A DNA stretch of 64,000 bases. Origin: Cupriavidus pampae. GTDB taxonomy: Bacteria; Pseudomonadota; Gammaproteobacteria; Burkholderiales; Burkholderiaceae. The DNA is taken from positions 162,934-226,933 of the forward strand of contig NZ_CAJZAG010000012.1 in assembly GCF_914271485.1 (NCBI RefSeq), written 5' to 3'. Under the pieces are notes generated by a model. That model was given only the letters and a program-made list of their open reading frames with translations. It was not told where the DNA came from and made no database searches. Position 1 is the first letter of the stretch, and every line of letters starts with the position of its first letter. The position numbers and the translations under genes were made by a program. Positions 45,838 through 54,048 of the stretch are shown here, in pieces.

Positions 45838-48800
45838 GCTAAGGTCGCCGTGGCCTCCGTGGTGCGAACGGGGAAGAAGTTGTCGAGCTCGACGTCGGAC
45901 AGGCCCGAGAGGGCGCTCGCGAAGTGGACCCGCGCGGCGCGTCCGGCGCGCTTCCGGTAAGCGTCAGAGCCGCCCGCTGCAAGGCTCCGCACGATAGTGC
46001 TGAGCGGAAATGGGGTCCCCGGCCATTGCGATGTGCTGACGGAACTCGTGAGCGTATCCGAGCCGTAGCCGTTGTCGCTGAGGCGCAGGCCTTCGCCCTC
46101 GACCGCGAGGCACGTGAGATTCGGAGAGATCGGCTGCCTCGCGAACTCGGCCTGCGCGTCCTTGCTTGCATAGCGGCGCACAAAGGACGTGACGATCTCC
46201 TCGCGCTGCGTATCGTTCGCGAAGTGGTAGAGCCAGTGGACGAAGGGTGCGTGCATGGCGATCAGGCGAATGGCTTCAGCGTCGTTGCTTCGCGGCTGGA
46301 CGTAGGCGGCAAAGGGGATAGACAGAAAGCAGTCACCGACCATGCTATGTCGGCCATTGCGTTGGAACGCATAGATCTGCGAGAGTGCCCATCGGAGAAA
46401 CTCCGGATCGAGACCAGCCCCGGGGCTGCGAAAGTTTTCGCGATACACGCTCACTGCCGTTTCCACGGCAGCGCGGGCTTCAACCAGATGCCGTGGCTTG
46501 AATTGCTCGGGCTTTTTTTGCAGCCAATCCAAAACGGCGGGCCAGTCCTGCAACACTGTCTCGGCGGGATTGGGCTTGTCAGTCATCCATTCGAAGCGCT
46601 CGGACGTGCATTGGAGTGCCGTCTTCCGTGGGGTCACGGAAAAGCGTCGCACCCATCCCCAGTCGGCGATTGTGGTGTCGCGCTCCGCCTCCGGTACCAC
46701 TGCATAGACGGCGAGCCGATTCTTGCCTGTCAGCGTGACGCGCAGTGGCTGAATCCCAGTTGCCTCGATCCAGCGGTGCGTGCGCTGCAGCAGGTCATCG
46801 CTGCCTTGCTGCGCCCACACTTGGTCGAGAATGGTGCCTAATGCCTGCTTCTGGCTTAGATCGGGCAATGATTTGCCGCGCTGTGCGCATCGCCAAGCGA
46901 TGATGCTGGCATTCAGAGTGTCGTCGATAAGCCCAGTGGGTACGATACCGGCGTCGCAAATTGCGTTACGCAGATAGTCGCGCGCAGGCTGCTCGGCAAG
47001 TTCCTCCGCGCGCAGGCGTGCAGCGGCGCGTTTGAACAGACGGATGTACGCGATGTGATGTATGCGTGCATGCCGGTTGTGGACATACCATTCGAGGGTC
47101 TCTGACGAGACGCCGTCAAGACACAGGACACCCGTCTGCCCGCCGGATGCCGGGCGCGCCTTGGTCAGGCTTACGCGTGCGCTAAACTGGGCGCCCTCCG
47201 AGCGGTATGAGGTCCGTGCCACCAAAACATCCACGCAGAGTTCATTGCCATCCTTGTAGGCGATCAACTCCGCGCTATCAGCGACTGGCTTTGCGTAGCG
47301 ATTGACAAAGTCCCGGTCGCGCTTCAGGCAGGAAGGCGCGGTCTCTTCGTCCAGCAGGTCATCAAAGTAGCAGAGGACTCTCGATCCGCTGCGCAACATC
47401 GAGTTCTGGTGTTTGATGAACGTCTGCACATCGGGGCGGTGCGTGCCGATCAAGGTCTCAGGTTCGTCATCGGCGATGAAGACGAAATGGCGTTGCTGAA
47501 AGCCAAGGGTCAGAAATTGCAGGGCTTCTGCGGGATCGTAGAAATCCCCGAATAGCCGCTCGCGGTGGTCGAGCCCGCATAGCAGGATCAGGAAGCGCTT
47601 GTAGTGCAACGCGAGACGTTCGTGATCTGCTACCGCGCTCGTAAATTCGAGATCGCGAAAGGTCAGGTCGCTGCCATCGAAGCCTGTGAACACCTGATCG
47701 ATCTCTGCGCGGGTCGGGAACAGTCGTGGCGTGCCTTCGTGGGTCGGTTCGCCAGAGTAGACGCGGTAGATGTTCTCACCGTCGCGAATGAGCAGGAACG
47801 TGGTCTTGTTCCTTAGCTCGCGTCGTGCCGCTTCGAATGCGTTCATGCCATCGTAGCGCGCACGATCGCGGCGGGTGGCCATCGCGACAACAGTACGGGG
47901 CTTCGGAAGGATCTGATCACGGAAGGCAGCGTTCGTGCTGAGGGCCTTGTCGAAGGCTGGAAGGCTATAAAAATCCCAGTCTTCGTCGACGTCAGCCCAT
48001 GCCGCCAGTTCACCGTCCGCATAGAGCTTGGCCTGACGCAGATGCAGCTTCTCTTCGCGAGGCGCCGACTCGCCGGTGGCAATGCGTTCTATGACGACGC
48101 CTTTGCCGGTGTACAGATCGAGGGACGCAATGCCCTTCATTAGCTCGGATGCGTACTGGCGTACGCTGCTCGTCCGTGCGAGTGCGACCTGCGCCTTCTC
48201 GGCAAAGAACGGGGCCAGTGACTGAAGGACGCTCGCGATCTCATTGGTCCGCGTGGTCATCCACTTCGCGGTGAGCTCCGCACGTACAGCTTCTCGCTCT
48301 GCGAGCAGGCGCATCGCCACAACGTCCTGCGTGGTCAGGCGATTCTGCAGGACGAAGTCGATGTCCGTGCGCATCGTCCCACCCACACCGGAGAGTACGA
48401 GTGCGGTGGACGGGGCGTGATCACCGGTATTGCGAGCCTCGCGGGTGAGCTCATCTTGCTTCTCCGCTTCCCATTTGCTCAACCCGCTCGTGATCGCCTG
48501 CGCCATGATGGCGGGATTGCGCTGGCCCTCCTGCAGTTCGTGCTGGATCTCGGCAACGCGTGCGTGGATCGCGGCTATTTCCCGTTCTCGAACCGCTTCG
48601 CCATCGGGTGCGTACTCGAAGGCGTTGAGGAAGTCATGCACCAGCATACGGATCGACCCTTCGCCGATCGATGGATGCTCCGCCAAGACGATCGTGTGCG
48701 CGGCGGCGTCATACACGTCAACCGCAGCCAGTAGCAGGACGGTACCAGCTTTGACGAGGTTGTCGTGATTCTTCCATGTCGAACTGTTGACTTCAGTATC

Positions 48801-48908
48801 CGCCTTGGCGCGCCAGTACGTGCCCGGCTCCATCGTCTGGAAGCGCTCCATACGGTGGCCGTTGGTGTCGTCAGCGGTAGTCGGTTGAATCGGAGTCAGG
48901 TTGCTCAT
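45834..48908 (-). CDS. Large protein of unknown function, coupled to the integrase
   Basis: 1024 residues from the ATG at 48908 (MSNLTPIQPTTADDTNGHR); the frame is open 90 bp further but shows no ribosome site. About 100-135 include a coiled stretch. About 350-385 read FLLIRDGENIYRVYSGE and about 455-500 LGFQQRHFVFIADDEPETLI. I recognise no catalytic motif; similar-sized unknown proteins exist on plasmids and phages. Its stop overlaps the integrase start in an ATGA junction, so they should be made in fixed ratio. The pairing suggests a joint role in integration or replication control. Confidence 0.7.
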   Translation of the reverse strand: MSNLTPIQPTTADDTNGHRMERFQTMEPGTYWRAKADTEVNSSTWKNHDNLVKAGTVLLLAAVDVYDAAAHTIVLAEHPSIGEGSIRMLVHDFLNAFEYAPDGEAVREREIAAIHARVAEIQHELQEGQRNPAIMAQAITSGLSKWEAEKQDELTREARNTGDHAPSTALVLSGVGGTMRTDIDFVLQNRLTTQDVVAMRLLAEREAVRAELTAKWMTTRTNEIASVLQSLAPFFAEKAQVALARTSSVRQYASELMKGIASLDLYTGKGVVIERIATGESAPREEKLHLRQAKLYADGELAAWADVDEDWDFYSLPAFDKALSTNAAFRDQILPKPRTVVAMATRRDRARYDGMNAFEAARRELRNKTTFLLIRDGENIYRVYSGEPTHEGTPRLFPTRAEIDQVFTGFDGSDLTFRDLEFTSAVADHERLALHYKRFLILLCGLDHRERLFGDFYDPAEALQFLTLGFQQRHFVFIADDEPETLIGTHRPDVQTFIKHQNSMLRSGSRVLCYFDDLLDEETAPSCLKRDRDFVNRYAKPVADSAELIAYKDGNELCVDVLVARTSYRSEGAQFSARVSLTKARPASGGQTGVLCLDGVSSETLEWYVHNRHARIHHIAYIRLFKRAAARLRAEELAEQPARDYLRNAICDAGIVPTGLIDDTLNASIIAWRCAQRGKSLPDLSQKQALGTILDQVWAQQGSDDLLQRTHRWIEATGIQPLRVTLTGKNRLAVYAVVPEAERDTTIADWGWVRRFSVTPRKTALQCTSERFEWMTDKPNPAETVLQDWPAVLDWLQKKPEQFKPRHLVEARAAVETAVSVYRENFRSPGAGLDPEFLRWALSQIYAFQRNGRHSMVGDCFLSIPFAAYVQPRSNDAEAIRLIAMHAPFVHWLYHFANDTQREEIVTSFVRRYASKDAQAEFARQPISPNLTCLAVEGEGLRLSDNGYGSDTLTSSVSTSQWPGTPFPLSTIVRSLAAGGSDAYRKRAGRAARVHFASALSGLSDVELDNFFPVRTTEATATLA

Positions 48909-48952
48909 GATCGGTCTTGTCGGTCGATTGTTCAGTGCGGATTCCGTCCGCA

Positions 48953-49693
48953 TCACTCGGCCGTCCAGCGCCGCGCCAGTTCGAGGCAGCGCTTGCACGT
49001 GATTTTAGAGGTGAAAGCGCTTTTGGCGGCGCCAGTGATCTGCGTTTCGGGCTGGCTGTAGCGGCGGCCGTTACTGCCGCTGGCCGCCGTGCAAAGAAAG
49101 TCGCCGGCGGTGCGGGTCAGGCGGTCGACCGTCAGGGTTTCCAGTAGGAGGATGTGATTGACCGTGGCCCGGTTGCGGCCGTCCCCCCACGAGCTGGGAC
49201 TCAGCCCGCTCAGGACGTCCTTGATGGCGCTGACCCAGCGCACCGGCAGGCGAAGGCGGGCATTGAACGCGATGGCTTCGGCGAGCCGTTCCGCGTCGCG
49301 GGCTTCGTCGGCGAGGCGGTCCGCTTCATGGCTGGGCTTTTCGCAGCGCATTGGCACGGTTCCAGTCGTCAAGGCGCATGCATTCGGCATCTCGATGAAT
49401 CGTGACGCGTACCTCGGTCCCGGCGGGCAGCTCTCGCCGGTGAATACCAGTGGCTCACCGTCTACGCGCACCGTGCCATCGGCAAGCACTACCGCGTGGT
49501 GTGCGCGGCCGGCCACGGCGCTCAGCCAGAGCGGATTGATGAAGTTGGTGACGACGCGCAGCCCATATGTCCGGCCTGCCGCGTCCATGTATGCGGATTG
49601 GGTCAGGGTGCGCGCCGTCCCGGGGTGTCTTTTTCGGCCCATTTTTCTAGCCCTACTCTTCTTTACGCGACTCATGATAATGGCAATTATCAT
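48953..49693 (-). CDS. Hypothetical basic protein
   Basis: 246 residues from the ATG at 49693 (AAAGGG about 9 bp upstream), or 240 from the second ATG at 49675. The N-terminus is very basic (MSRVKKSRARKMGRKRHPG), pointing to DNA or RNA binding. The C-terminal part has C residues in TAASGSN and ITCKRCLELARR (CxxC). No known family. It heads the minus-strand unit with the 1024-residue gene (44-bp gap) and the integrase. Its start codons lie inside a 20-bp palindrome, which suggests autoregulation. Confidence 0.6.
   Translation of the reverse strand: MIIAIIMSRVKKSRARKMGRKRHPGTARTLTQSAYMDAAGRTYGLRVVTNFINPLWLSAVAGRAHHAVVLADGTVRVDGEPLVFTGESCPPGPRYASRFIEMPNACALTTGTVPMRCEKPSHEADRLADEARDAERLAEAIAFNARLRLPVRWVSAIKDVLSGLSPSSWGDGRNRATVNHILLLETLTVDRLTRTAGDFLCTAASGSNGRRYSQPETQITGAAKSAFTSKITCKRCLELARRWTAE
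49674..49693. promoter_or_regulatory. 20-bp palindrome covering alternative start codons
   Basis: ATGATAAT-GGCA-ATTATCAT, perfect 8-bp arms. Both candidate minus-strand start codons (49691-49693 and 49673-49675) lie at its edges. A bound protein, or a hairpin in the RNA, could hide the start. Confidence 0.6.
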
Positions 49694-49735
49694 GAACGGC
49701 AACCCTTTCAAAGTACGAATATACAGATATATAGC

Positions 49736-49749
49736 AATACAAATGTATT
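49736..49749. promoter_or_regulatory. Small palindrome in the divergent AT-rich gap
   Basis: AATACA-AA-TGTATT in the AT-rich gap between the minus-strand unit starting at 49693 and the plus-strand operon starting at 49908. It is a candidate operator for either side. Confidence 0.4.
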
Positions 49750-49907
49750 GACACGGAAGGTCCGGACTTCTACGATGTGACTCGTTCGCGTACGCTGCGC
49801 GGCGATCCCGCCGGCGTGGGGCTACATCCCCGGCACGCCGCGCCGAAGTACATATGCAGGGCCCCGCGCGCCAGTTGGCGCGGGCCAAACCTCAGGGAAA
49901 CGTGTCG

Positions 49908-50069
49908 ATGGATCCGCTTACTACCGGTCTTAGTGTTGAGCAGCTATACGCCGCAGGCATCGGCCTCGGGACCATGCTGATGTTGGTGCTCGTGCAGGAA
50001 GCGCGCGACGCCTTGGCCCGCCGGCAGGACGCCGCGCTGGCCCGACATGTCCCGGCGGCCCGGAAATGA
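49908..50069 (+). CDS. Small membrane-type hypothetical protein (53 residues)
   Basis: ATG at 49908 with AGGGA 8 bp upstream. It has a hydrophobic segment GIGLGTMLMLVLVQEA at about 18-33, then a charged tail. Its stop overlaps the next start in ATGA. First gene of the plus-strand run of small overlapping genes. Confidence 0.55.
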   Translation: MDPLTTGLSVEQLYAAGIGLGTMLMLVLVQEARDALARRQDAALARHVPAARK

Positions 50070-50380
50070 AACGCGCCATGGACGGTAGCGCCCGGGCGGT
50101 CGCCATTGCCACGCAGACCGTCCCCCGCGACAAGGTCGCTGCCGTGATGGCTGTGGCCGCTGCCGTCGCTGAAGGCCTGACCCCGAAGACGCGCCGGGCG
50201 CTGGCTGCGCTGGAAAAGCTCAGCCCGGCACAACGGGCCGGTCGCACCGTCGAGGTCGACGCGCAAGCCGTGCTGGCGCTCGTGCAGGTTCATGGCGAGA
50301 TCGTCGAAGTGCTCAGCGGCGAGTTGTCGCGCCTGAGCGGCGAGCTGCAGGCCACCAAGCAGACTTCGCTCGCGCTATGA
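50066..50380 (+). CDS. Hypothetical protein
   Basis: 104 residues, alanine-rich and helical (AVMAVAAAVAEGLTPKTRRA), with no motif. Both ends overlap neighbours by 4 bp (ATGA), the mark of a tightly coupled operon. Confidence 0.58.
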   Translation: MKRAMDGSARAVAIATQTVPRDKVAAVMAVAAAVAEGLTPKTRRALAALEKLSPAQRAGRTVEVDAQAVLALVQVHGEIVEVLSGELSRLSGELQATKQTSLAL

Positions 50381-51006
50381 GCCCCATTCTTTCCTTGTCG
50401 GAACAGATCGACATCGCGCGCGCTGCAGGGGTCGTGCTCACGGCGCTGGACGTGTCGCGGCTGCAAGCATTGGATGCGCAACGGGCGGAAACGCTGCGCC
50501 GCGTTTGGCATCCTGTCGACCGGCATGTTGATGGATTGAGCGCCGCGTTCCATCTCGGTACCGTGGGCGGCAGTGACCGCAACGTCGGCCGCCTGAACGG
50601 CCGGCGCGCCCGCTTGCTCGATCGGACGATTGACGCCGCAGAACGGAATGTGCCGCTCTACCGCAAGGCGGAAACGCTTGGTGCCGCGATGGCCCGGATC
50701 CTATCGGGCGAGGAAACTGAGACGGCACGCGGCGAACGCGCGGCGAAGCAAGCCGCCGCCGATGCAGCGCTCGCCGCGCGGATCGCCGCGCTCAAAAAAG
50801 GTGACCTGCTGCTGCGCTGGACGGTGCTGGCGGTCTATAGCGACCGCGACGGCTATCCGTCCACGCTCGCCTACCGCGATGCGGATGGGCTACGCCATAC
50901 GCTACCGATCACCAAGGCCTTTTTTCGCGGCGACGTGGTTCGCTATCGGGTGCTCATTGACGTCGCCCGGGCGCGCGTGGGTACGGCGGAGGTTGTTCAG
51001 CCATGA
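50377..51006 (+). CDS. Hypothetical protein, weakly DUF3560-like
   Basis: 209 residues. The segment GRLNGRRARLLDRTIDAAER and the helices after it recall DUF3560 proteins of conjugative elements, but the match by eye is weak. The C-terminal part (about 135-205) is a beta-rich domain (LRWTVLAVYSDRDGYP). 4-bp overlaps on both sides put it in the small-gene operon. Confidence 0.6.
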   Translation: MSPILSLSEQIDIARAAGVVLTALDVSRLQALDAQRAETLRRVWHPVDRHVDGLSAAFHLGTVGGSDRNVGRLNGRRARLLDRTIDAAERNVPLYRKAETLGAAMARILSGEETETARGERAAKQAAADAALAARIAALKKGDLLLRWTVLAVYSDRDGYPSTLAYRDADGLRHTLPITKAFFRGDVVRYRVLIDVARARVGTAEVVQP

Positions 51007-51347
51007 AGCCATCGAGCGCCAGTCCCATGCCGGGCACGGTCGCGCTGGACCGTGACGCACTGGCTCGCGAGCGGGCGGACTTCGAGGCCTTCTACAAGGC
51101 CAAGGGGTGGCCGCAGAGCTACTTCATCCCGCATGGCGGCGGCCGCATTGACTATGGCCGTGCCGCGACACAGGACAGATGGGAAGGCTGGCGGGACCGC
51201 GCCAGCCTCACCGATACCCCGGGCAACGTCTTCGTGCCGTATCCGCAATGCGTCGCCGCCGGCGGCGACTGCGTGCGAGAAGCCCGCTGTGTTGCCGACT
51301 GCCGCGATCGGCAGCGGAGAAAGTTCAACCAAGGAGCGCAACCATGA
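51003..51347 (+). CDS. Hypothetical protein
   Basis: 114 residues. An aromatic-rich N-terminal half (FEAFYKAKGWPQSYFIPHGG) is followed by a cysteine-containing end (DCVREARCVADCRDR), with three C that could bind a metal. It overlaps both neighbours by 4 bp. No family recognised. Confidence 0.58.
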   Translation: MKPSSASPMPGTVALDRDALARERADFEAFYKAKGWPQSYFIPHGGGRIDYGRAATQDRWEGWRDRASLTDTPGNVFVPYPQCVAAGGDCVREARCVADCRDRQRRKFNQGAQP

Positions 51348-51634
51348 GCGCAGGACATCTGACTGCCGTGCAGTCCCACTGGAATCACGCCGTCAAAGCC
51401 GACATGGACCGCCGCCACCGCAAATGGCCGCTTGGCACGGCAATCCAGACCAACACCCCGGCCGGCTATCTGGCGGGCCGGATCGTCAAACACTGGCGCA
51501 AGGGCGAGGTCGCCCATGGTGCGACGGTGGAATTCCCGATGCTGGTCGACATGGGCGATGCCAACGGTGCGCGCTATGCTCACGTGATCCCGTTCCGTTC
51601 GATGCGCCCGCAGCCTGAGGTGTCTCGTGGCTGA
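51344..51634 (+). CDS. Hypothetical protein, paralogue of the gene at 53530
   Basis: 96 residues starting MSAGHLTAVQSHWNHAV. About two thirds of positions match the product at 53530 (RRHRKWPLGT, TPAGYL, KHWRKGEV, HGA.VEFP all shared). It is a small basic beta-rich domain; it could bind nucleic acid. It overlaps the upstream gene by 4 bp and the next by 8 bp. Confidence 0.65.
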   Translation: MSAGHLTAVQSHWNHAVKADMDRRHRKWPLGTAIQTNTPAGYLAGRIVKHWRKGEVAHGATVEFPMLVDMGDANGARYAHVIPFRSMRPQPEVSRG

Positions 51635-52022
51635 GAAGCCGGCCACTGACGCGCAGCGACGCATGCTGCGTGATATCCACCTGCATCGCGACGCGACGTA
51701 CAGCCTTTACGGCCGATCCGCGCATGGCGGGGCCACGCGCACGCTGTTTTCGCTCAAGGAGCGTGGCTGGATTCTGAACCCGCGCACGATCTCCGCCGCC
51801 GGCTGCAAGGTGCTCGGCGTCGAGCCGCCGGCGCCGCCCAGCCCTGAACTGCTTGCCGCTTTGGCGGGCCAACCGACCAAGGTCGTCGAAGCAGCGCTGG
51901 AGGCGTTCGCGGTGTGCTGTGTGGGCCCGAGGCGCATCAAGCTACAAGACTACCGGCCGGGTCGTCTGCTGTTGCATCTGGACGAAACCGACCAGATCGT
52001 GACACGCGTCACGGTGGAGTGA
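51627..52022 (+). CDS. Hypothetical protein
   Basis: 131 residues from a GTG start. The N-terminal half (TDAQRRMLRDIHLHRDATYS, then ATRTLFSLKERGWI) looks like a winged-helix unit. The rest is unknown. It overlaps the upstream gene by 8 bp. Confidence 0.55.
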   Translation: MAEKPATDAQRRMLRDIHLHRDATYSLYGRSAHGGATRTLFSLKERGWILNPRTISAAGCKVLGVEPPAPPSPELLAALAGQPTKVVEAALEAFAVCCVGPRRIKLQDYRPGRLLLHLDETDQIVTRVTVE

Positions 52023-52024
52023 AT

Positions 52025-52330
52025 ATGGTTGCGCCGATCGAAGTACTTGAAAGCTTTGGACTGCCCGATACGTTCACACCAGAGATGGTGCCGCTCGCCG
52101 GGCAGCGGTTCGTGCAGGCCTGCGCCAAAGGCATGACCAAAGACGCGCTGATGCGCGCAGCACGCCGCGCCGGCTTCGACCCGCTGTGGAAGCGGCTGGA
52201 GAACATGGGGGCAGGCGTGTACGGCTTTGGCCTGACCATCGATGGCATGGTGGTGCCCTTCATGGTGCGCATGCGCGCCACGGCGCCGGCCCGCGAAGCT
52301 CCGGCGCCTATGCAGGCCGTGCTTTTCTGA
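52025..52330 (+). CDS. Hypothetical protein
   Basis: 101 residues from the ATG at 52025, 2 bp after the previous stop. It has a helical first part (MVPLAGQRFVQACAKGMTKD), then a strand region (GVYGFGLTIDGMVVPFMVRM). No motif. Same operon. Confidence 0.55.
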   Translation: MVAPIEVLESFGLPDTFTPEMVPLAGQRFVQACAKGMTKDALMRAARRAGFDPLWKRLENMGAGVYGFGLTIDGMVVPFMVRMRATAPAREAPAPMQAVLF

Positions 52331-52345
52331 CTGGAACATTGACCT

Positions 52346-52678
52346 ATGACTGCATCGAATCCCGAAAACGCGGCTCGCGTTGCCGGCGGGGACGCCGGTG
52401 TTACCCGGCATCCCTTGCATACCGATACCATCCTGCTCGATTGGCTGGAGAAGTTCGGCAACGTGAACTTCGATTTCGAGAGGGAAAAGGTAAGCTTCCC
52501 GCTACCGGATTCTTTCCGCGAGGCCGACAGCCTACGCGAGATCTTCCGGGCCGCCCGCACGCATCAGATGTCCACGGAGCAGGAGGATGAGATGAGGACA
52601 GACAGCCGGCTTGCGCTGCCTTCGGCCGACGCGCGGCGGGCGCAACTGGCGCAGGGCATCGCGCGTTCGCGAACCTGA
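52346..52678 (+). CDS. Hypothetical protein; truncated, fused paralogue of the 54049/54780 gene pair
   Basis: 110 residues. About 25-75 match the end of the product at 54049 (LLDWLEKFGNVNFDFE, then FREADSLREIFRAARTHQ). About 83-110 match the start of the product at 54780 (LPSADARRAQLAQGIARSR). In the other copy these are two genes joined by an ATGA overlap; here the boundary is in frame and the second part stops early. It therefore looks like a duplicated and deleted remnant, though it may still be translated. Confidence 0.6.
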   Translation: MTASNPENAARVAGGDAGVTRHPLHTDTILLDWLEKFGNVNFDFEREKVSFPLPDSFREADSLREIFRAARTHQMSTEQEDEMRTDSRLALPSADARRAQLAQGIARSRT

Positions 52679-52746
52679 TCGAGTGTGCGGTGCTTGTCTC
52701 CACCACGCCGCCTTTGCGGTACAGCCCCTGCCAAGGAAAACTTGAC

Positions 52747-52974
52747 ATGAAGCATTCAGACTTTCGCATAGGCATGGCGTTCACCACATCGGATGGTGAG
52801 CTCCATTGGCGCTGCACGGACGTGGGCACGCGCACCATCGTTGCAATCCGTACCAACTGCCCGACGCAGCCGGGACCGTTCAATGGCCCCCCGTACGCCG
52901 TCTCGGAGATCGTATTCGACGAGTACGATTTCGAAGGATGCGCGCCGCATGCTCTCGACGGGTCGCCGAAGTGA
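52747..52974 (+). CDS. Conserved hypothetical protein of integrative elements
   Basis: 75 residues starting MKHSDFRIGMAFTTSDGELH, with AAGGA 9 bp upstream. It continues WRCTDVGTRTIVAIR and ends with the tail PPYAVSEIVFDEYDFEGC. I recognise this pattern as a small conserved protein common on ICEs and plasmids of beta- and gamma-proteobacteria; function unknown. Confidence 0.72.
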   Translation: MKHSDFRIGMAFTTSDGELHWRCTDVGTRTIVAIRTNCPTQPGPFNGPPYAVSEIVFDEYDFEGCAPHALDGSPK

Positions 52975-52990
52975 ATCGCGGCAACACCCG

Positions 52991-53509
52991 ATGACAGCGC
53001 TGACGGTGCGGTATCTCCCCATGCACGAGGCGTGTGCCAGCGCGCCCAGATTGGACACGGCGGTGATCTCCATCACGAATCCGGGGGCCGCGGCCTCGCT
53101 GCAGCCCGGCTGGGGCGCGATGCTGCGGGTGCAATTCAGCGATGCCGAGTATGTGCCCGGCGATATCGGCCGGCGTATGGCGGATGGCAGCCGGTTTGAC
53201 CCGGCGACACGAGGATTCCCGACGCAGACGCAGGCACAGGCCATACGGCATTTTTGCGAGTCGGTGGCAGTGGCCCCGACGCTGACGCGCGTATTGGTCC
53301 ACTGCAACGCGGGCAAGCGTCGCTCGGGTGCCGTGGCGTGCTATCTCATGGAGCGTTTCGGGGCCACGCTCGAAGGGGCGGTACCGGAGGATCCGAACCG
53401 CACAGTCCTCGCCTTGCTGCGCGACCCGACGTGGGCGCGCAGGGTAGCGCCGTCGGCGGGATGGCGATCGCGCTGGGCAGCCGCCCGCAAGTGGCTGCGT
53501 GATGTTTGA
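52991..53509 (+). CDS. Tyrosine-phosphatase-like protein
   Basis: 172 residues from the ATG at 52991. The signature VLVHCNAGKRRSGAVACYL (about 100-118) is HC-x5-R-S, the catalytic loop of protein tyrosine and dual-specificity phosphatases. A general-acid aspartate cannot be placed with confidence. It lies 16 bp after the previous gene. It may act on a host or element phosphoprotein or phosphate ester; the substrate is unknown. Confidence 0.72.
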   Translation: MTALTVRYLPMHEACASAPRLDTAVISITNPGAAASLQPGWGAMLRVQFSDAEYVPGDIGRRMADGSRFDPATRGFPTQTQAQAIRHFCESVAVAPTLTRVLVHCNAGKRRSGAVACYLMERFGATLEGAVPEDPNRTVLALLRDPTWARRVAPSAGWRSRWAAARKWLRDV

Positions 53510-53529
53510 CATCGATGACAGGAGAACTT

Positions 53530-53814
53530 ATGAGCGCAGGACATCTCACGCCTGAGCAGTCGCGCTGGAATCGCGCGGTGAGCATGGACATGAAAAGACG
53601 GCATCGCAAATGGCCGCTCGGCACGGTGGTGCATATCAAGACGCCAGCCGGGTACTTGCAAGGCAAGGTTTGCAAGCATTGGCGCAAGGGCGAGGTCCCA
53701 CATGGCGCCTCGGTGGAGTTTCCAGAGCCGATTGACATGGGTGATGGCAATGGCCGGCGTTTCAGTCACGTGGTCTCGTTTCGCGCGATGCGACCGGTGC
53801 CCGGGCACCCCTGA
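53530..53814 (+). CDS. Hypothetical protein, paralogue of the gene at 51344
   Basis: 94 residues starting MSAGHLTPEQSRWNRAV, with AGGAGA 6 bp upstream. It shares most of its length with the product at 51344. The duplication copies are 2.2 kb apart. A 149-bp repeat starts at its stop codon. Confidence 0.65.
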   Translation: MSAGHLTPEQSRWNRAVSMDMKRRHRKWPLGTVVHIKTPAGYLQGKVCKHWRKGEVPHGASVEFPEPIDMGDGNGRRFSHVVSFRAMRPVPGHP

Positions 53815-53958
53815 CGCGGCCCTGCGTGGGGACATCCCGGCAGGCGCCGGGAGCGGCGGACAAGCCGTGGACAGGCGTGGACAACCGGAGGTTGCCCACG
53901 CGCTGCCCACCGCTATGCCCCACCTTGTCCCCAATACGGGCCTTGCACCAGCAAGCGA
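53810..53958. repeat. Intergenic direct repeat with hairpins, copy 1
   Basis: About 149 bp matching 55146-55293 closely, from CTGACGCGGCCCTGC to the GGGCCTTGC region. It contains CCCGGCAGGCGCCGGGAG (hairpin), two GTGGACA motifs, then GGTTGCCCACGCGCTGCCCA. On the minus strand GTGGGCAACC can pair with GGTTGTCCAC (one G-U). It lies just before the gene at 54049. It could be a small-RNA or protein-binding leader. Confidence 0.65.
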
Positions 53959-54048
53959 AGCGCAGAGACGACCGAACCCCAACCCCACTGCCGGCAAGCC
54001 AAGCCATTTCGTAATGCGACACCTTTTCTGACGTAAGGGATCGGACCT

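Noticed and set aside
49158..49751. Plus-strand frames opposite the gene at 48953
   Set aside because: Serine/arginine-rich shadow crossing the palindrome and the divergent gap.
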